From Methanorbis rubei (GTDB lineage: Archaea > Halobacteriota > Methanomicrobia > Methanomicrobiales > Methanocorpusculaceae): DNA of 64,000 nucleotides. Below, piece by piece: positions 24,864-33,501 of the stretch (position 1 is the stretch's first letter; each line of letters starts with the position of its first letter). The notes under the pieces were generated by a model. That model was not told the origin of the DNA. It saw only the letters and a program-made list of their open reading frames with translations, and made no database searches. A program made the position numbers and the translations under genes. The stretch spans positions 248,001-312,000 of the forward strand of contig NZ_JAWDKB010000001.1 in assembly GCF_032714495.1 (NCBI RefSeq). Direction: 5' to 3'.

Positions 24864-25057
24864 GCCCACGGAAAAGCGGAAAACACGGAGTTTCACGGAA
24901 AAAAACATCACGGAGCAGACGTGAACACCACGGAAATGCATCGTTTTAGGATTCTGTGATGTTCATGCCTCTCAGTGATGTTTTTTCCGTGAAATTTTCT
25001 GTGTGTTCCGTTTTTCCCGCGTAGCGGTAAGCATGCCGTAGGCATGCGTTCCGTGGG
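24864..25057. repeat. Intergenic repeat family B, copy B1
   Basis: A long imperfect inverted repeat. The left arm reads CCCACGGAAAAGCGGAAAAC, ACGGAGTTTCACGG, ACATCACGGAG. The right arm mirrors it (CTCAGTGATGTTTTTTCCGT, GTGTGTTCCG, TTCCGTGGG). The right arm carries the inserted double-hairpin module at 25016-25047. It is the main content of the 508-bp gap after thioredoxin. Confidence 0.8.
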
Positions 25058-25146
25058 AGGTCAGGAATTAATAGACAACATCATATTTTTTTTAGGACTT
25101 ACTCGGTATGAAATAGTATAAGGAAAAAAGGATTTTCTGTCCTTGG

Positions 25147-25232
25147 TTTTGTTTGGGGCAACCACGGAACACACTGAACACACGGAATTCCACGGAAAAA
25201 TCCACAATGATACTCATCACCGCGTAACTCCT
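25147..25232. repeat. Intergenic repeat family B, partial copy with shared tail
   Basis: Half an element: the edge TTTGGGGCAACCACGGAAC, then ACTGAACACACGG and TTCCACGG, ending with ATCACCGCGTAACTCC at 25214-25231. The second arm is missing. Together with copy B1 it explains most of 24778-25285; I see no gene there. Confidence 0.7.
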
Positions 25233-25285
25233 ATTTTTGAAACATTTCAGGAAACCATTTTTTCAAGAAACACTAATATGTTCTC

Positions 25286-25621
25286 ATGACTTTGATTACC
25301 GTTGAGGTTGTCGGATACACCTATCGTCCCTGCGGTCCGTTTCCCTGCGATGCGGAGCGTTCCTGCGGTCTTGAGACATGCTTTCAGAAGGAGAAACTGT
25401 CGTACGCATTCCCTGCGCTTGCTGATGCACTGAAGGAGAAGTACGGCGATAAGGTGTCGGTTGAGCTTGTTGCGCTTGACAAAGAAATTCCCGACCGCGT
25501 CAAAGAGCTTGTCCGCGTTGAGCACCCGCCGCTGCCGATCATTCTAGTGAATGGAAAGCTTGTGCCGATCGGTGCGGTGTCGGTCCCGCGAATCAGCGAG
25601 TGCATCGATTCGCTTCTGTAA
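25286..25621 (+). CDS. Small thioredoxin-fold-like cysteine-rich protein
   Basis: 111 residues. The N-terminal strand ITVEVVGYTYRPCGPFPCD is followed by C27 and C32, giving cysteines at 16, 21, 27 and 32. Then comes a helix, the strand VSVELVALDKEIP, a conserved HPPLPIILVNGKLVPIGAVS (cis-Pro-like PLP as in thioredoxin folds) and a last helix. This pattern suggests a glutaredoxin-like fold with unusual CGPFPC spacing, perhaps a metal-binding or disulfide protein. No characterised homologue recalled. It is convergent with the aldolase gene across an A/T tract. Confidence 0.7.
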   Translation: MTLITVEVVGYTYRPCGPFPCDAERSCGLETCFQKEKLSYAFPALADALKEKYGDKVSVELVALDKEIPDRVKELVRVEHPPLPIILVNGKLVPIGAVSVPRISECIDSLL

Positions 25622-25639
25622 AAAAATATTTTTTTTATT

Positions 25640-26194
25640 TTATTTTTGGTAGAGTTTGGTGTAGTGTAAAACTTTGCAGCAGTGTTCAGCGAGTGAGGTG
25701 AAAAGGTATGCCTGATCAAGATCTTTTCCTGCGGCAAAAGTTCCGTGTCCCCGTGCGATGACAATGTTGGAATTTTTCAAGGCAACGGCAACTGCGTCAG
25801 CAAGCTCCTGAGTACCAGGGGCTCCATCAACCACGGCAATTGCAGGGGCAAGCATTTTTCCTTCGCTGTCGATTGTGATTATCTCATCAACAAGAAGCGA
25901 CAAGGCAACGGCGTGAGCGGGATGAGCGTGGACGATTGCCGCATGAGTATCATTTGCATTGTAGATTGCGGTGTGCACACGCCACTCGCTGGATGCCCCG
26001 GGCGTTACCCTGCCGTTAAGCGGCATGAGAACAACCTGGGCAGGGTCTGCATCAAGGTATGAGCCGGTGCGGGTAATGAAGTAGCCGTCCTCAGTTCTGG
26101 CACTCATGTTTCCGAAGTTGCCGCCGACGAGATGTTCGGTGAAGAGACGTTTTCCTATTCTGGTGAAGTCGGCAAAGACTGCCTGGTCATTCAT
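25640..26194 (-). CDS. Class II aldolase/adducin family protein
   Basis: 184 residues. GNFGNMSARTEDGYFITRTG holds the family N-terminal motif; the zinc ligands are the His pair in IVHAHPAHAVAL and the later His in IARGHGTFAAG; E67 of the SSEWRVHTAIY region fits the catalytic acid. The protein resembles L-fuculose-1-phosphate aldolase of archaea, which can also act in other aldol reactions (e.g. toward aromatic precursors or methylthioribulose-like substrates). Substrate unresolved. It is monocistronic; downstream lies the 25286 gene, convergent. Confidence 0.85.
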   Translation of the reverse strand: MNDQAVFADFTRIGKRLFTEHLVGGNFGNMSARTEDGYFITRTGSYLDADPAQVVLMPLNGRVTPGASSEWRVHTAIYNANDTHAAIVHAHPAHAVALSLLVDEIITIDSEGKMLAPAIAVVDGAPGTQELADAVAVALKNSNIVIARGHGTFAAGKDLDQAYLFTSLAEHCCKVLHYTKLYQK

Positions 26195-26246
26195 ATGAAT
26201 AGTATGTTTGCTGTGCTGCCGTAAAGATACTGGTTAAGGTATTGCT

Positions 26247-26524
26247 GTGATTTTATTCGAGGTAACCACGGAATGCACGGAGCACACAGAGCTTCACTGA
26301 AAATCGCATACCTTCGGTCTGCTCACCGTTTCGCGGGAATGCACGGAGAACGCCTGCGGCGCCGGAATGCACGGAATATATTTTCCATATTTTGAGAGAA
26401 TAAAAAAATAAATTATCTCGGGAATCTTTCCGTGCATTCCGGCGCCGCAGGCATTCTCCGTGCATTGACTCCGTGAAGTTCAGAGAAATTTCCGTGCATT
26501 CTGTGGTTATTCCAAGTAAAACCA
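26247..26524. repeat. Intergenic repeat family B, copy B2
   Basis: A near-symmetric 278-bp inverted repeat between the aldolase and dacZ. Outer edges are GGTAACCACGGAATGCACGG and its mirror GTGCATTCTGTGGTTATTCC, with a second inner pair GCCTGCGGCGCCGGAATGCA / TGCATTCCGGCGCCGCAGGC. The shared module is inserted in inverse orientation at 26305-26337. It ends 25 nt past the dacZ stop and fills the 354-bp gap; no ORF. Confidence 0.85.
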
Positions 26525-26548
26525 CAATAAAAAATCACTAAAAAAAGT

Positions 26549-27355
26549 TCAGAGGGAAAGTCTGACATCATTGCGTATCTGAGCAACCGCATTGCCGCCA
26601 ACGAACACGCGGACAATACCGCCGCTCTCTGATACCGTAACACCGATTGCAGGGGCAACTTTCGTGATCGCCGCAGTTGCCAGATGGCGACCGCCAAGTC
26701 CGCTCTGCAGTTTCACATCACGGCCGTCAGCATCAAGATACCGGCCTGAGGCTGCAATGATTCCGTTTTTATCGAGGATGAACACACCGTCAAGCTGGGC
26801 AAACTCTTTGACGCTTTCCCAGTTTTCTTTTATCCTGACATCGCGAACCGACTCGGAATGCCCCTCATACGGATTCAAGACACCCTGATGCGACCAGCGT
26901 TTCAGCTCCTCAATGTCGCCCATGATAAAGGCGGTACCGACCGCTCTCCCCTCACGGCCCTCGCGGGAGATCTCAATCGCGAGAGAGAGGACCGCATGCA
27001 GTGCGTCGATGTCTGCGATCTCTGCATACTGTTCAATATTGAACTGATCATTGGTGTCCTCGATGTCATAGATGAGAAGAGCATACGGAAACACCGCAAC
27101 GACCGTGCCGCTCTGCGTTTTGGTGAGAATCTTGTACTGAACAACCGCATCGATGATATGGTTCGAACAGTAGTCAACCAGCGTCACCATCGTATGATCA
27201 CGCAGAATCTCCGGCTGGATGTCGCGAACCCAGATGACCGGAGTCTCAAGCGCAATGTCATTGTTTTTGTTCACAAATGAAATTATTGCAAGGGCATTCA
27301 CGGTCCTTGCAAGTTCATCTGCTGCGAGAAGCAGTGTACGATCCTTTTCTTTCAT
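26549..27355 (-). CDS. dacZ: Archaeal diadenylate cyclase (DacZ-like)
   Basis: 268 residues. The N-terminal 130 residues form a PK-like/regulatory domain; the DisA_N cyclase domain spans about 130-255. The catalytic signatures are D189-G190 in LDGVFILDKNG (DGA variant with Val) and R223-H224 in GLGGRHLATAAIT (RHR region). This enzyme makes c-di-AMP from two ATP. It is the last gene of the kor-suc operon: its ATG overlaps the sucD stop as ATGA (27352-27355). The linkage of a c-di-AMP synthase to TCA genes is unusual. Active-site variation (DGV) is worth noting but other archaeal forms also vary. Confidence 0.88.
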   Translation of the reverse strand: MKEKDRTLLLAADELARTVNALAIISFVNKNNDIALETPVIWVRDIQPEILRDHTMVTLVDYCSNHIIDAVVQYKILTKTQSGTVVAVFPYALLIYDIEDTNDQFNIEQYAEIADIDALHAVLSLAIEISREGREGRAVGTAFIMGDIEELKRWSHQGVLNPYEGHSESVRDVRIKENWESVKEFAQLDGVFILDKNGIIAASGRYLDADGRDVKLQSGLGGRHLATAAITKVAPAIGVTVSESGGIVRVFVGGNAVAQIRNDVRLSL

Positions 27356-28227
27356 ACGACCTCCTTAACCAGCAGCGGAATCTCCGACGGACGGGTTGCA
27401 ACAGGAATGCCGAGCTCTTTCAGCCGCTCAATCTTGGAAGCGGCATCACTTTCACCACCTTCAACGATTGCGCCCGCATGACCCATGCGTTTCTCTTTGG
27501 GTGCAGAAATTCCTGCAATGTAGGCAACAACCGGCATCCCGAGAGACTCGGCACGCTTTGCTCCGCGAATCTCTAAGTTGCCGCCGACCTCGCCGATCAG
27601 AACTGTGGCACGGGTTTTGCCGTCTGCATAAAACACATCCATGACATCCGAAAATGTCTGGCCGATGATCGGATCGCCGCCGATGCCGATGATACCGGAC
27701 TGGCCGAAACCTGCAAGCGACAGCTCGGAGATTACCTCATACGTCAGAGTTCCACTGCGTGAAACTACACCAATATCGCCTTTGCGGCATAAATTGGTTG
27801 GGGTAATGCCAAGTTTGCACTCCCCTGGAATCAGGAAACCAGGACAGTTCGGGCCGATAACTTTGGTGCCGCAGGTTCGTGCGTACGAAATTGCCCGCAT
27901 CACATCATGCACTGGAATGTGTTCGGTGATAACAACGACCGTTGGAATCCGTGCGTCCGCAGCCTCCATGATCGCGTCACCGCAGCCGCCTGCCGGAACG
28001 AAGATAACGGACGCACCGATATCATGGTGGTCCATTGCATCCCACACCGTGTTGTACACCGGAACGCCGTGCACCTGCTGACCGCCTTTTCCCGGAGTCA
28101 TGCCGGCAACAACGCCGCGGCCGCCAACCTCTTTTGCATACTGGTTCATCAGATTGATGTGGAACGCTCCCTGCGAACCGGTTGCGCCCTGCACCAGAAT
28201 TTCCGTATCCTTGTCTGCATAGATCAT
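27352..28227 (-). CDS. sucD: Succinate-CoA ligase (ADP/GDP-forming) alpha subunit
   Basis: 291 residues. Rossmann CoA-binding N-terminus (DKDTEILVQGATGSQGAFHI), GTCGTKVIGPNCPG in the middle, and the active-site His of MGHAGAIVEGG (phosphohistidine) near 245. It forms the complex with SucC that interconverts succinyl-CoA and succinate. It overlaps sucC upstream and dacZ downstream by 4 nt each. In this reductive path it feeds 2-oxoglutarate synthesis for glutamate. Confidence 0.95.
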   Translation of the reverse strand: MIYADKDTEILVQGATGSQGAFHINLMNQYAKEVGGRGVVAGMTPGKGGQQVHGVPVYNTVWDAMDHHDIGASVIFVPAGGCGDAIMEAADARIPTVVVITEHIPVHDVMRAISYARTCGTKVIGPNCPGFLIPGECKLGITPTNLCRKGDIGVVSRSGTLTYEVISELSLAGFGQSGIIGIGGDPIIGQTFSDVMDVFYADGKTRATVLIGEVGGNLEIRGAKRAESLGMPVVAYIAGISAPKEKRMGHAGAIVEGGESDAASKIERLKELGIPVATRPSEIPLLVKEVV

Positions 28228-29312
28228 TTGTTTGCCACCTCCACAGCGGCACGGATTGCCTGATCCATGGTGTCAAGCATCAGGTATCCCTTCTCTTCCA
28301 GCAGCCGTCTGCCTTCCGCCTCGTTGGTGCCGGCAAGCCGGACGATGACCTGCTGAGGAACGCCTGCATCAATAATACCGCGGGCGACCTCGTCGCAGCG
28401 GGTGATGCCGCCAAGCAGATTGACCACGATGACTTTCACGCCCGGCATTGACGCGACAAGACGGACCGCACGGGCAACACGCTCGAACCCTGCGCCGCCA
28501 CCGACGTCAAGGAAGTTGGCGGCGTGACCGTTGTAGTGGGCGATGATGTCGAGCGTTGCCATCGTGAGACCGGCACCGTTGCCGATCACACCAATATTAC
28601 CGCCGAGCTCCACATAGGAGAAGCCGTGCTTTTCCGCCTCGGCCTCACGCGGAGTTAAGTCGCGGTTCTCGGAGATGCCCTGACGGACAAGAGCGTTGTC
28701 GTCAAGAACAATCTTACCGTCTGCGGCGATGACGCCTTTCGGTGTCATGACCAGCGGGTTGATCTCGGCGAGGATGGCGTCGGTCTTGCAGTAGACATGG
28801 TAAAGCGCGTTGATGACCGGTCCGATGGATTTCGATGCAGAGCCCAAAACATTTCGCATGATGAAGTCAGGGACATCGGTGAAGCAGGGATCGATGAATG
28901 CACGGTGCAGTGCTCCGGGGTTTTCTTTTGCAAGTGTTTCTATCTCAACACCGCCCTCTTCAGAGAAGAGGATGACCGGCATCTTGGCCGAGCGGTCGAT
29001 GGTGATGCTGAGATAGTACTCATGCTGGATCTCAAGCGCCTCTTCGACCAGAACGAGCTCGACAGGCAGGCCTTTGATGGTTTTGCCAAACAGTTCCTTG
29101 GCAACATCGCTGATGTTTTCCTCGGTCGCAGGGAGAATGCCTCCTGCTTTGCCGCGGCCGCCGACATCCACCTGTGCTTTGAGCACGACTTTGTCTGCAA
29201 CCCGGGCCTGGGCGCTTGCGGCCTCTCCAGCACGGGTGATGAGTTCACTGTTCGGGACAGGTATGCCTGCGTCCCGGAAGATCTTTTTTGCTTCGTATTC
29301 GCGGAATTTCAT
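28224..29312 (-). CDS. sucC: Succinate-CoA ligase beta subunit
   Basis: 362 residues. ATP-grasp fold: MKFREYEAKKIFRDAGIPVP start, KAQVDVGGRGKAGGI nucleotide loop, AEINPLV motif, and GGITRCDEVARGIIDA near the C-terminus. It activates succinate with ATP and hands the acyl-phosphate to SucD. Start ATG overlaps korC by 4 nt. Length is slightly short of the bacterial 388. Confidence 0.95.
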   Translation of the reverse strand: MKFREYEAKKIFRDAGIPVPNSELITRAGEAASAQARVADKVVLKAQVDVGGRGKAGGILPATEENISDVAKELFGKTIKGLPVELVLVEEALEIQHEYYLSITIDRSAKMPVILFSEEGGVEIETLAKENPGALHRAFIDPCFTDVPDFIMRNVLGSASKSIGPVINALYHVYCKTDAILAEINPLVMTPKGVIAADGKIVLDDNALVRQGISENRDLTPREAEAEKHGFSYVELGGNIGVIGNGAGLTMATLDIIAHYNGHAANFLDVGGGAGFERVARAVRLVASMPGVKVIVVNLLGGITRCDEVARGIIDAGVPQQVIVRLAGTNEAEGRRLLEEKGYLMLDTMDQAIRAAVEVANK

Positions 29313-29845
29313 GTTCTCTGCTCCCTTACCAGTTCCATGCCGATGGAAAGGGCTTTCTTATTGTTTTCTTCGGTACCTTTGGGAACGCTGTCAAGGACTG
29401 CGTGTTCAAGCGCCTCATAGCTGATGATGCCTGTTGCTTCAAGAATGCCGCCAAGCATAACGACATTGGCAAAGACCGGTTTCCCAAGTCTTGCCTTTGC
29501 CTCAGAGGTCGCGGGGACTTCGTAGCAGAGGCAGTCAGGACGGCTGGTAACGTAGCCCGGGTCAATGAGCATGACAGCGTCCTCTGATGCGTTTGAGCCG
29601 TATTTTTTGTAGGCCTCTTCAGACATGATGGCATAGATGAGGGGATTGGTAACCTTCGGGTAATGAATCGGTTCATCTGAGATGATAACAGCTGATGCAC
29701 TTGCACCGCCGCGGGCTTCAGGGCCGTAGCTCTGAGTCTGCACAACGTACTTGCCGCCGTAGAGTGCGGCTGCACGTCCGAGGATGACTGCGGCGGTGAT
29801 GATTCCCTGACCGCCGAGTCCGGAGAAGCGGATTTCATTTCTCAT
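29309..29845 (-). CDS. korC: 2-oxoglutarate:ferredoxin oxidoreductase gamma subunit
   Basis: 178 residues. SGLGGQGIITAAVILGRAAA at the start and YGPEARGGASASAVIISDEP (Gly-rich) are the gamma-domain signatures of 2-oxoacid:ferredoxin oxidoreductases. It is co-translated with korB and sucC through 4-nt overlaps. Assignment as 2-oxoglutarate rather than pyruvate enzyme rests on the neighbouring sucCD. Confidence 0.92.
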   Translation of the reverse strand: MRNEIRFSGLGGQGIITAAVILGRAAALYGGKYVVQTQSYGPEARGGASASAVIISDEPIHYPKVTNPLIYAIMSEEAYKKYGSNASEDAVMLIDPGYVTSRPDCLCYEVPATSEAKARLGKPVFANVVMLGGILEATGIISYEALEHAVLDSVPKGTEENNKKALSIGMELVREQRT

Positions 29846-30630
29846 GATCTTCCTCCGAGAACCGGATTATTGCGCCGAACCAGCTCGCCGACAATGAACT
29901 TGCCAGGTTCAAGCGGGATGCCTGCTGCTTTGTTGCGGTCAGCTTTGTCTTTGAGGATTGAGTTTGCACGGAGAACATCAACCATCTGGGATACCTGACG
30001 CATCTTATTTTTGCTGCCGAACGAGGTCGGGCACTGGGTCATGACCTCGATGAAGGAGAGGCCGGGTGTTTCAATTCCTGCACGAATTGCCAGAGTAAGC
30101 TCCTTCACATGGTATGAGGTCCAGCGTGCGACATAGTTTGCGCCGGCAGCTTCTGCGACTGCGCAGAGATCGAACGGCATTTCGCGCATGCCGTACGGGG
30201 TTGTGGTGGAGATTGCACCGTACGGGGTGCAGGGACTTCCCTGACCGCCGGTCATACCGTAGATGGTGTTGTTCATGCAGACAACCGTGAGGTCAATGTT
30301 TCTCCGGCAGGCATGAATGAAATGGTTTCCTCCGATTGCGGAGAGATCTCCGTCGCCGGTGAAGACGATGACGTCGTGGTCGGGTTTTACCATTTTAACA
30401 CCGGTTGCAAACGGCAAAGCCCTGCCGTGCGTGGTGTGCAAAGAGTCGCTTGAGGTGTAGCCTGATGCACGTGACGAACAGCCGATGCCTGAGACGAAGG
30501 TTGTTTTGTTTCGGTCAAGGCCGAGTTCGTTGGTTGCACGAAGGGTGCAGTTGAGGATTGTTCCGTTGCCGCAACCCGCACAGTAGATGTGGGGAAGCCG
30601 GTCCTGTCGGTACCATTCTTCAAGGGTCAT
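29842..30630 (-). CDS. korB: 2-oxoglutarate:ferredoxin oxidoreductase beta subunit
   Basis: 262 residues. The thiamine pyrophosphate site is GDGDLSAIGGNHFIHACRRN...NN (Mg-binding GDGD...N), and the cluster cysteines are in IYCAGCGNGTI and VSGIGCSSRASGY. It binds TPP and part of the Fe-S wiring; with KorA, KorC and KorD it carboxylates succinyl-CoA reductively with ferredoxin. Overlaps both neighbours by 4 nt. Confidence 0.95.
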   Translation of the reverse strand: MTLEEWYRQDRLPHIYCAGCGNGTILNCTLRATNELGLDRNKTTFVSGIGCSSRASGYTSSDSLHTTHGRALPFATGVKMVKPDHDVIVFTGDGDLSAIGGNHFIHACRRNIDLTVVCMNNTIYGMTGGQGSPCTPYGAISTTTPYGMREMPFDLCAVAEAAGANYVARWTSYHVKELTLAIRAGIETPGLSFIEVMTQCPTSFGSKNKMRQVSQMVDVLRANSILKDKADRNKAAGIPLEPGKFIVGELVRRNNPVLGGRS

Positions 30631-31760
30631 AACACAACCTCCGTCACGGGAGCGGTCGCAGTCGCTGCAACGTCTGCGGCATGCTTGAGTTCTGCTACGG
30701 TGTGAAGAGCTCCGCCGAGTTTTGCGGCGGTAACGATCGGGACATTGGTATGCATGCGGACTTCGCGTGCCATCTGACCAAGGTTCATCTCAGGAACCAC
30801 GAACGCTTTGGCAGCCCCGAACTCGCCAAGTTTTGCGTCAGGGAACGGCCAGACGATTCTGAGATTTAAGTGGCCGTAGATTCCGGGATAATCTGCAAGA
30901 AGCTGCTGCACTGCACGGGTTGGTGCGCCGTAGCTGATGAAGACAATTTCAGCGTCAGGGTTTACGATGTCAACGTCTGCGATTTCGTTTCTTGCATCTT
31001 CGATCTTTCGCACCATTCTGCGGACAACTTTTTCGTGGAGGTCAGCTGAGTCGGTTGCCGGATATCCCCGCTCGTCATGAGTGAGTCCGGTTACGTGGAC
31101 GCCGAGACCGTGGCCGAATGTTCCAAAGCCGGGAACGCCGTCGACCCCGGGTCTGAAGGGAAGTTCTCCCTCGACAAGTTCGTGGCGTGGAGTAATCTCG
31201 ACATCTGATCTGAGAATGACTTTTTCCCGCATGTGGCCGATGGTTTCATCGGTCATGAGAAAGACCGGAGTTCTGAACCGGTCGGCAAGGTTGAAGGCTT
31301 TGACGGTCAGGTCAAACATCTCCTGAACCGATGAAGGGGCAAGGGCGATGATGCTGTAGTCGCCGTGCGAACCGAACCTTGCCTGCATCATGTCGCCTTG
31401 GGCTGCCATGGTGGGCTGGCCGGTGGAAGGGCCGCCGCGCTGGACGTTGACAACGACGCAGGGAGTTTCGGTCATTGCTGCATAGCCGATGTTTTCCATC
31501 ATGAGAGAAAAGCCGGGGCCGGACGTTGCGGTCATGGTACGTGCGCCTGCCCATGCACCGCCGATGATTGCGGCCATGCTGGCGAGCTCGTCCTCCATCT
31601 GAATGAAGGTGCCGCCGATTTTGGGAAGGCGGGATGCCATTCGTTCGGCAACCTCGGTTGAAGGGGTTATAGGGTAGCCTGCGAAGAATCTGCATCCTGC
31701 GGCGATTGCTCCTTCGGCACATGCGGTGTTTCCGTTGAGGAACTCAGTTTTATCGGTCAA
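30627..31760 (-). CDS. korA: 2-oxoglutarate:ferredoxin oxidoreductase alpha subunit
   Basis: 377 residues, beginning at TTG 31760 (overlap TTGA with the korD stop). YPITPSTEVAERMA and VQRGGPSTGQPT are alpha-subunit motifs. The C-terminal part (VVPEMNLGQMAREVRMHTN) matches the archaeal KorA. The TTG start is the only in-frame choice that fits the coupled order. Catalytic partner of KorB. Confidence 0.95.
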   Translation of the reverse strand: MTDKTEFLNGNTACAEGAIAAGCRFFAGYPITPSTEVAERMASRLPKIGGTFIQMEDELASMAAIIGGAWAGARTMTATSGPGFSLMMENIGYAAMTETPCVVVNVQRGGPSTGQPTMAAQGDMMQARFGSHGDYSIIALAPSSVQEMFDLTVKAFNLADRFRTPVFLMTDETIGHMREKVILRSDVEITPRHELVEGELPFRPGVDGVPGFGTFGHGLGVHVTGLTHDERGYPATDSADLHEKVVRRMVRKIEDARNEIADVDIVNPDAEIVFISYGAPTRAVQQLLADYPGIYGHLNLRIVWPFPDAKLGEFGAAKAFVVPEMNLGQMAREVRMHTNVPIVTAAKLGGALHTVAELKHAADVAATATAPVTEVVL

Positions 31761-32029
31761 TATTCAATCACCACTTTATGCGCTTCGTAGGGTTTTTCCT
31801 CGATCCATGCAATGGCCTGATCCGGGCAGGTGAGCTGGCACATGCCGCAGAGCTGGCGGCCGTAGATCTTCTGCAGCCGGCAGTTGGTGCAGCGCTCAGG
31901 CTGGTCAAGGGCGGGTATTACATAGCCGCGGGGACCCGGGCGTTTGCCTTCCTGAAAGATCCGGTAAGGACACACCATGGTGCAGAGGTTGCAGCCTTTG
32001 CAGCGGTGTTCATCGATGACGAGCTTCAT
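31757..32029 (-). CDS. korD: 2-oxoglutarate:ferredoxin oxidoreductase delta (ferredoxin) subunit
   Basis: 90 residues, two 4Fe-4S sites: CKGCNLCTMVCP near 11-22, and a second set CTNC ... CGMCQLTCP with an inserted loop (RLQKIYGRQL). It passes electrons between ferredoxin and the KorB site. First gene of the seven-gene operon; the TATA-like ATAATATAAG lies at about 32040-32050. All six downstream junctions are 4-nt overlaps. Confidence 0.92.
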   Translation of the reverse strand: MKLVIDEHRCKGCNLCTMVCPYRIFQEGKRPGPRGYVIPALDQPERCTNCRLQKIYGRQLCGMCQLTCPDQAIAWIEEKPYEAHKVVIEY

Positions 32030-32404
32030 TAGATACTGCTTATATTATGCGTTTTGAAAAGGGTAAAAGTTCTCGTATGAGCACCAGTATATTGAGAGTG
32101 GATGTGAGTATGGAGAGGGGACTCGCGCGAAATTTTTTTTCAGAAAATAGCGACAACACAGATGTGTAGTTTTGCTTTGATGATCCGCGCATGAGCCATG
32201 AAGGTGTCCAATCCTCCCTGATTGAAATCTTGTCGTGTCAAGTGAGACTATTTTCAGAAAATTGATTATTTTTCAGCAATTTGTATCACAGAGATACAGA
32301 TATTATTCTATTTATCTATGTTTTTGGCACTAATTATTTATCTAGGTATATCCCATCTACATATTATGTACCCGGTGGAAGTTCTGCCAGATGTCTCGAA
32401 TACA
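32030..32404. other. Gene-free region between korD and pilin-like gene
   Basis: 375 bp of AT-rich sequence between divergent genes. It holds the kor promoter (about 32040-32050) and a TATA-like CTATTTATC near 32308 for the pilin-like gene. The direct repeat TTTCAGAAAAT occurs at about 32148 and 32252. No small ORF with a convincing start is visible. Confidence 0.4.
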
Positions 32405-33352
32405 ATGAAACCACATCGAAAAGATTCTGCAGTATCTCCGGTAATTGCAGTCCTGCTGATACTTGCTATCACGGTTGCTTGTGCTGGTGTTACTGCCGCT
32501 GTGTCGTTGGGATTTGCTGACAATTTGCAGAGCGGAAAGCAGGTTGGGCTGATAGTGAAACCTGCAGATTCGGGAGGGGATGTTCTGGTAACAATTGTGT
32601 CGGGAAAAGATGTTCCAGAACTGACGAAACTTGAGATAATTGATGGTGGGGCAGGGAATGCGAAGTATCAGGAGGTGAAACATTCTGACGGAATGAAAAT
32701 TGCGTCATTTACTGCTGGATCAGGGTATGTGGCGGAAAATGTTGCGTTTCCGGGAAACAGGATGGTGTCCTATACTACACCAGTCATTGTAAAAGGAACA
32801 TTCAAAGACGGAACAGAAGTGATTCTGCTGAATACAAAATTATCTTTTTCAAACATCATAGTATCTCCAATATATGGGATATTGAATGACTTTTTCGTGG
32901 AAAATTATGATGGTTCAGTTAATGTCAGCCTTATGGATCTTTTTCTCTACGGACAAAAACTTAGTTTTACTCACAGCCAATTCCACATAATAGATAACAA
33001 CGGTAAAGAGCAACATGGCCTCACTATTACTATCCCAAAGGGAATGTTGGATGAAAATATATTTGCAAAAATTACTATCTCTAAAATAGACAAGGATGGA
33101 AATACTGAGGTAAATACAAACACCATAGGCGCAATTAGCAACAATCCTAGTTTGACAATGTATACTGTGGATAAAGAGAAATACGAAAACGTCGTAGTGC
33201 AGTTGGATCTTTATGATAAATGGGATTACCAGGAGTATCAAAAAAAATATAATGCTTGGAAAAAAAGCGGGAAAACAGAAGATGAACCAGAAGAACCACA
33301 TACAGTTGGGTCTCAGAGTGGGACAATTACTCTGACTGGAAAAGGATATTGA
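32405..33352 (+). CDS. Archaeal type IV pilin/archaellin N-terminal domain protein
   Basis: 315 residues from ATG 32405. The N-terminus MKPHRKDSAVSPVIAVLLIL with the hydrophobic stretch AITVACAGVTAAVSL is a class III signal peptide/pilin N-terminal domain (DUF1628 type), with probable cleavage before AVSPVI. The mature part is a beta-rich extracellular domain without known motifs, ending in a Lys/Glu-rich stretch. Codons are notably AT-rich compared with neighbours, suggesting a surface gene under diversifying selection or acquired by transfer. An in-frame ATG at 32318 would give a longer N-terminus that breaks the signal; rejected. Surface adhesin or pilus role inferred. Confidence 0.75.
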   Translation: MKPHRKDSAVSPVIAVLLILAITVACAGVTAAVSLGFADNLQSGKQVGLIVKPADSGGDVLVTIVSGKDVPELTKLEIIDGGAGNAKYQEVKHSDGMKIASFTAGSGYVAENVAFPGNRMVSYTTPVIVKGTFKDGTEVILLNTKLSFSNIIVSPIYGILNDFFVENYDGSVNVSLMDLFLYGQKLSFTHSQFHIIDNNGKEQHGLTITIPKGMLDENIFAKITISKIDKDGNTEVNTNTIGAISNNPSLTMYTVDKEKYENVVVQLDLYDKWDYQEYQKKYNAWKKSGKTEDEPEEPHTVGSQSGTITLTGKGY

Positions 33353-33501
33353 TCGATAACCATTCCAGAAATAAAGTCATTAAACTAAAATCATGTTGAA
33401 ATTCTCCTGATGATAAATATCATCTCATTGGATAATAATCCGTTTATCTTATCTCCGTTGAACGGGAATAGATTAGATACAAGAGGGGGTCCCTCCCCTA
33501 C

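Noticed and set aside
24864-26524. Insertion sequence with transposase
   Set aside because: No transposase-like frame lies within or beside the large inverted repeats; the sequence between the arms is short and non-coding.
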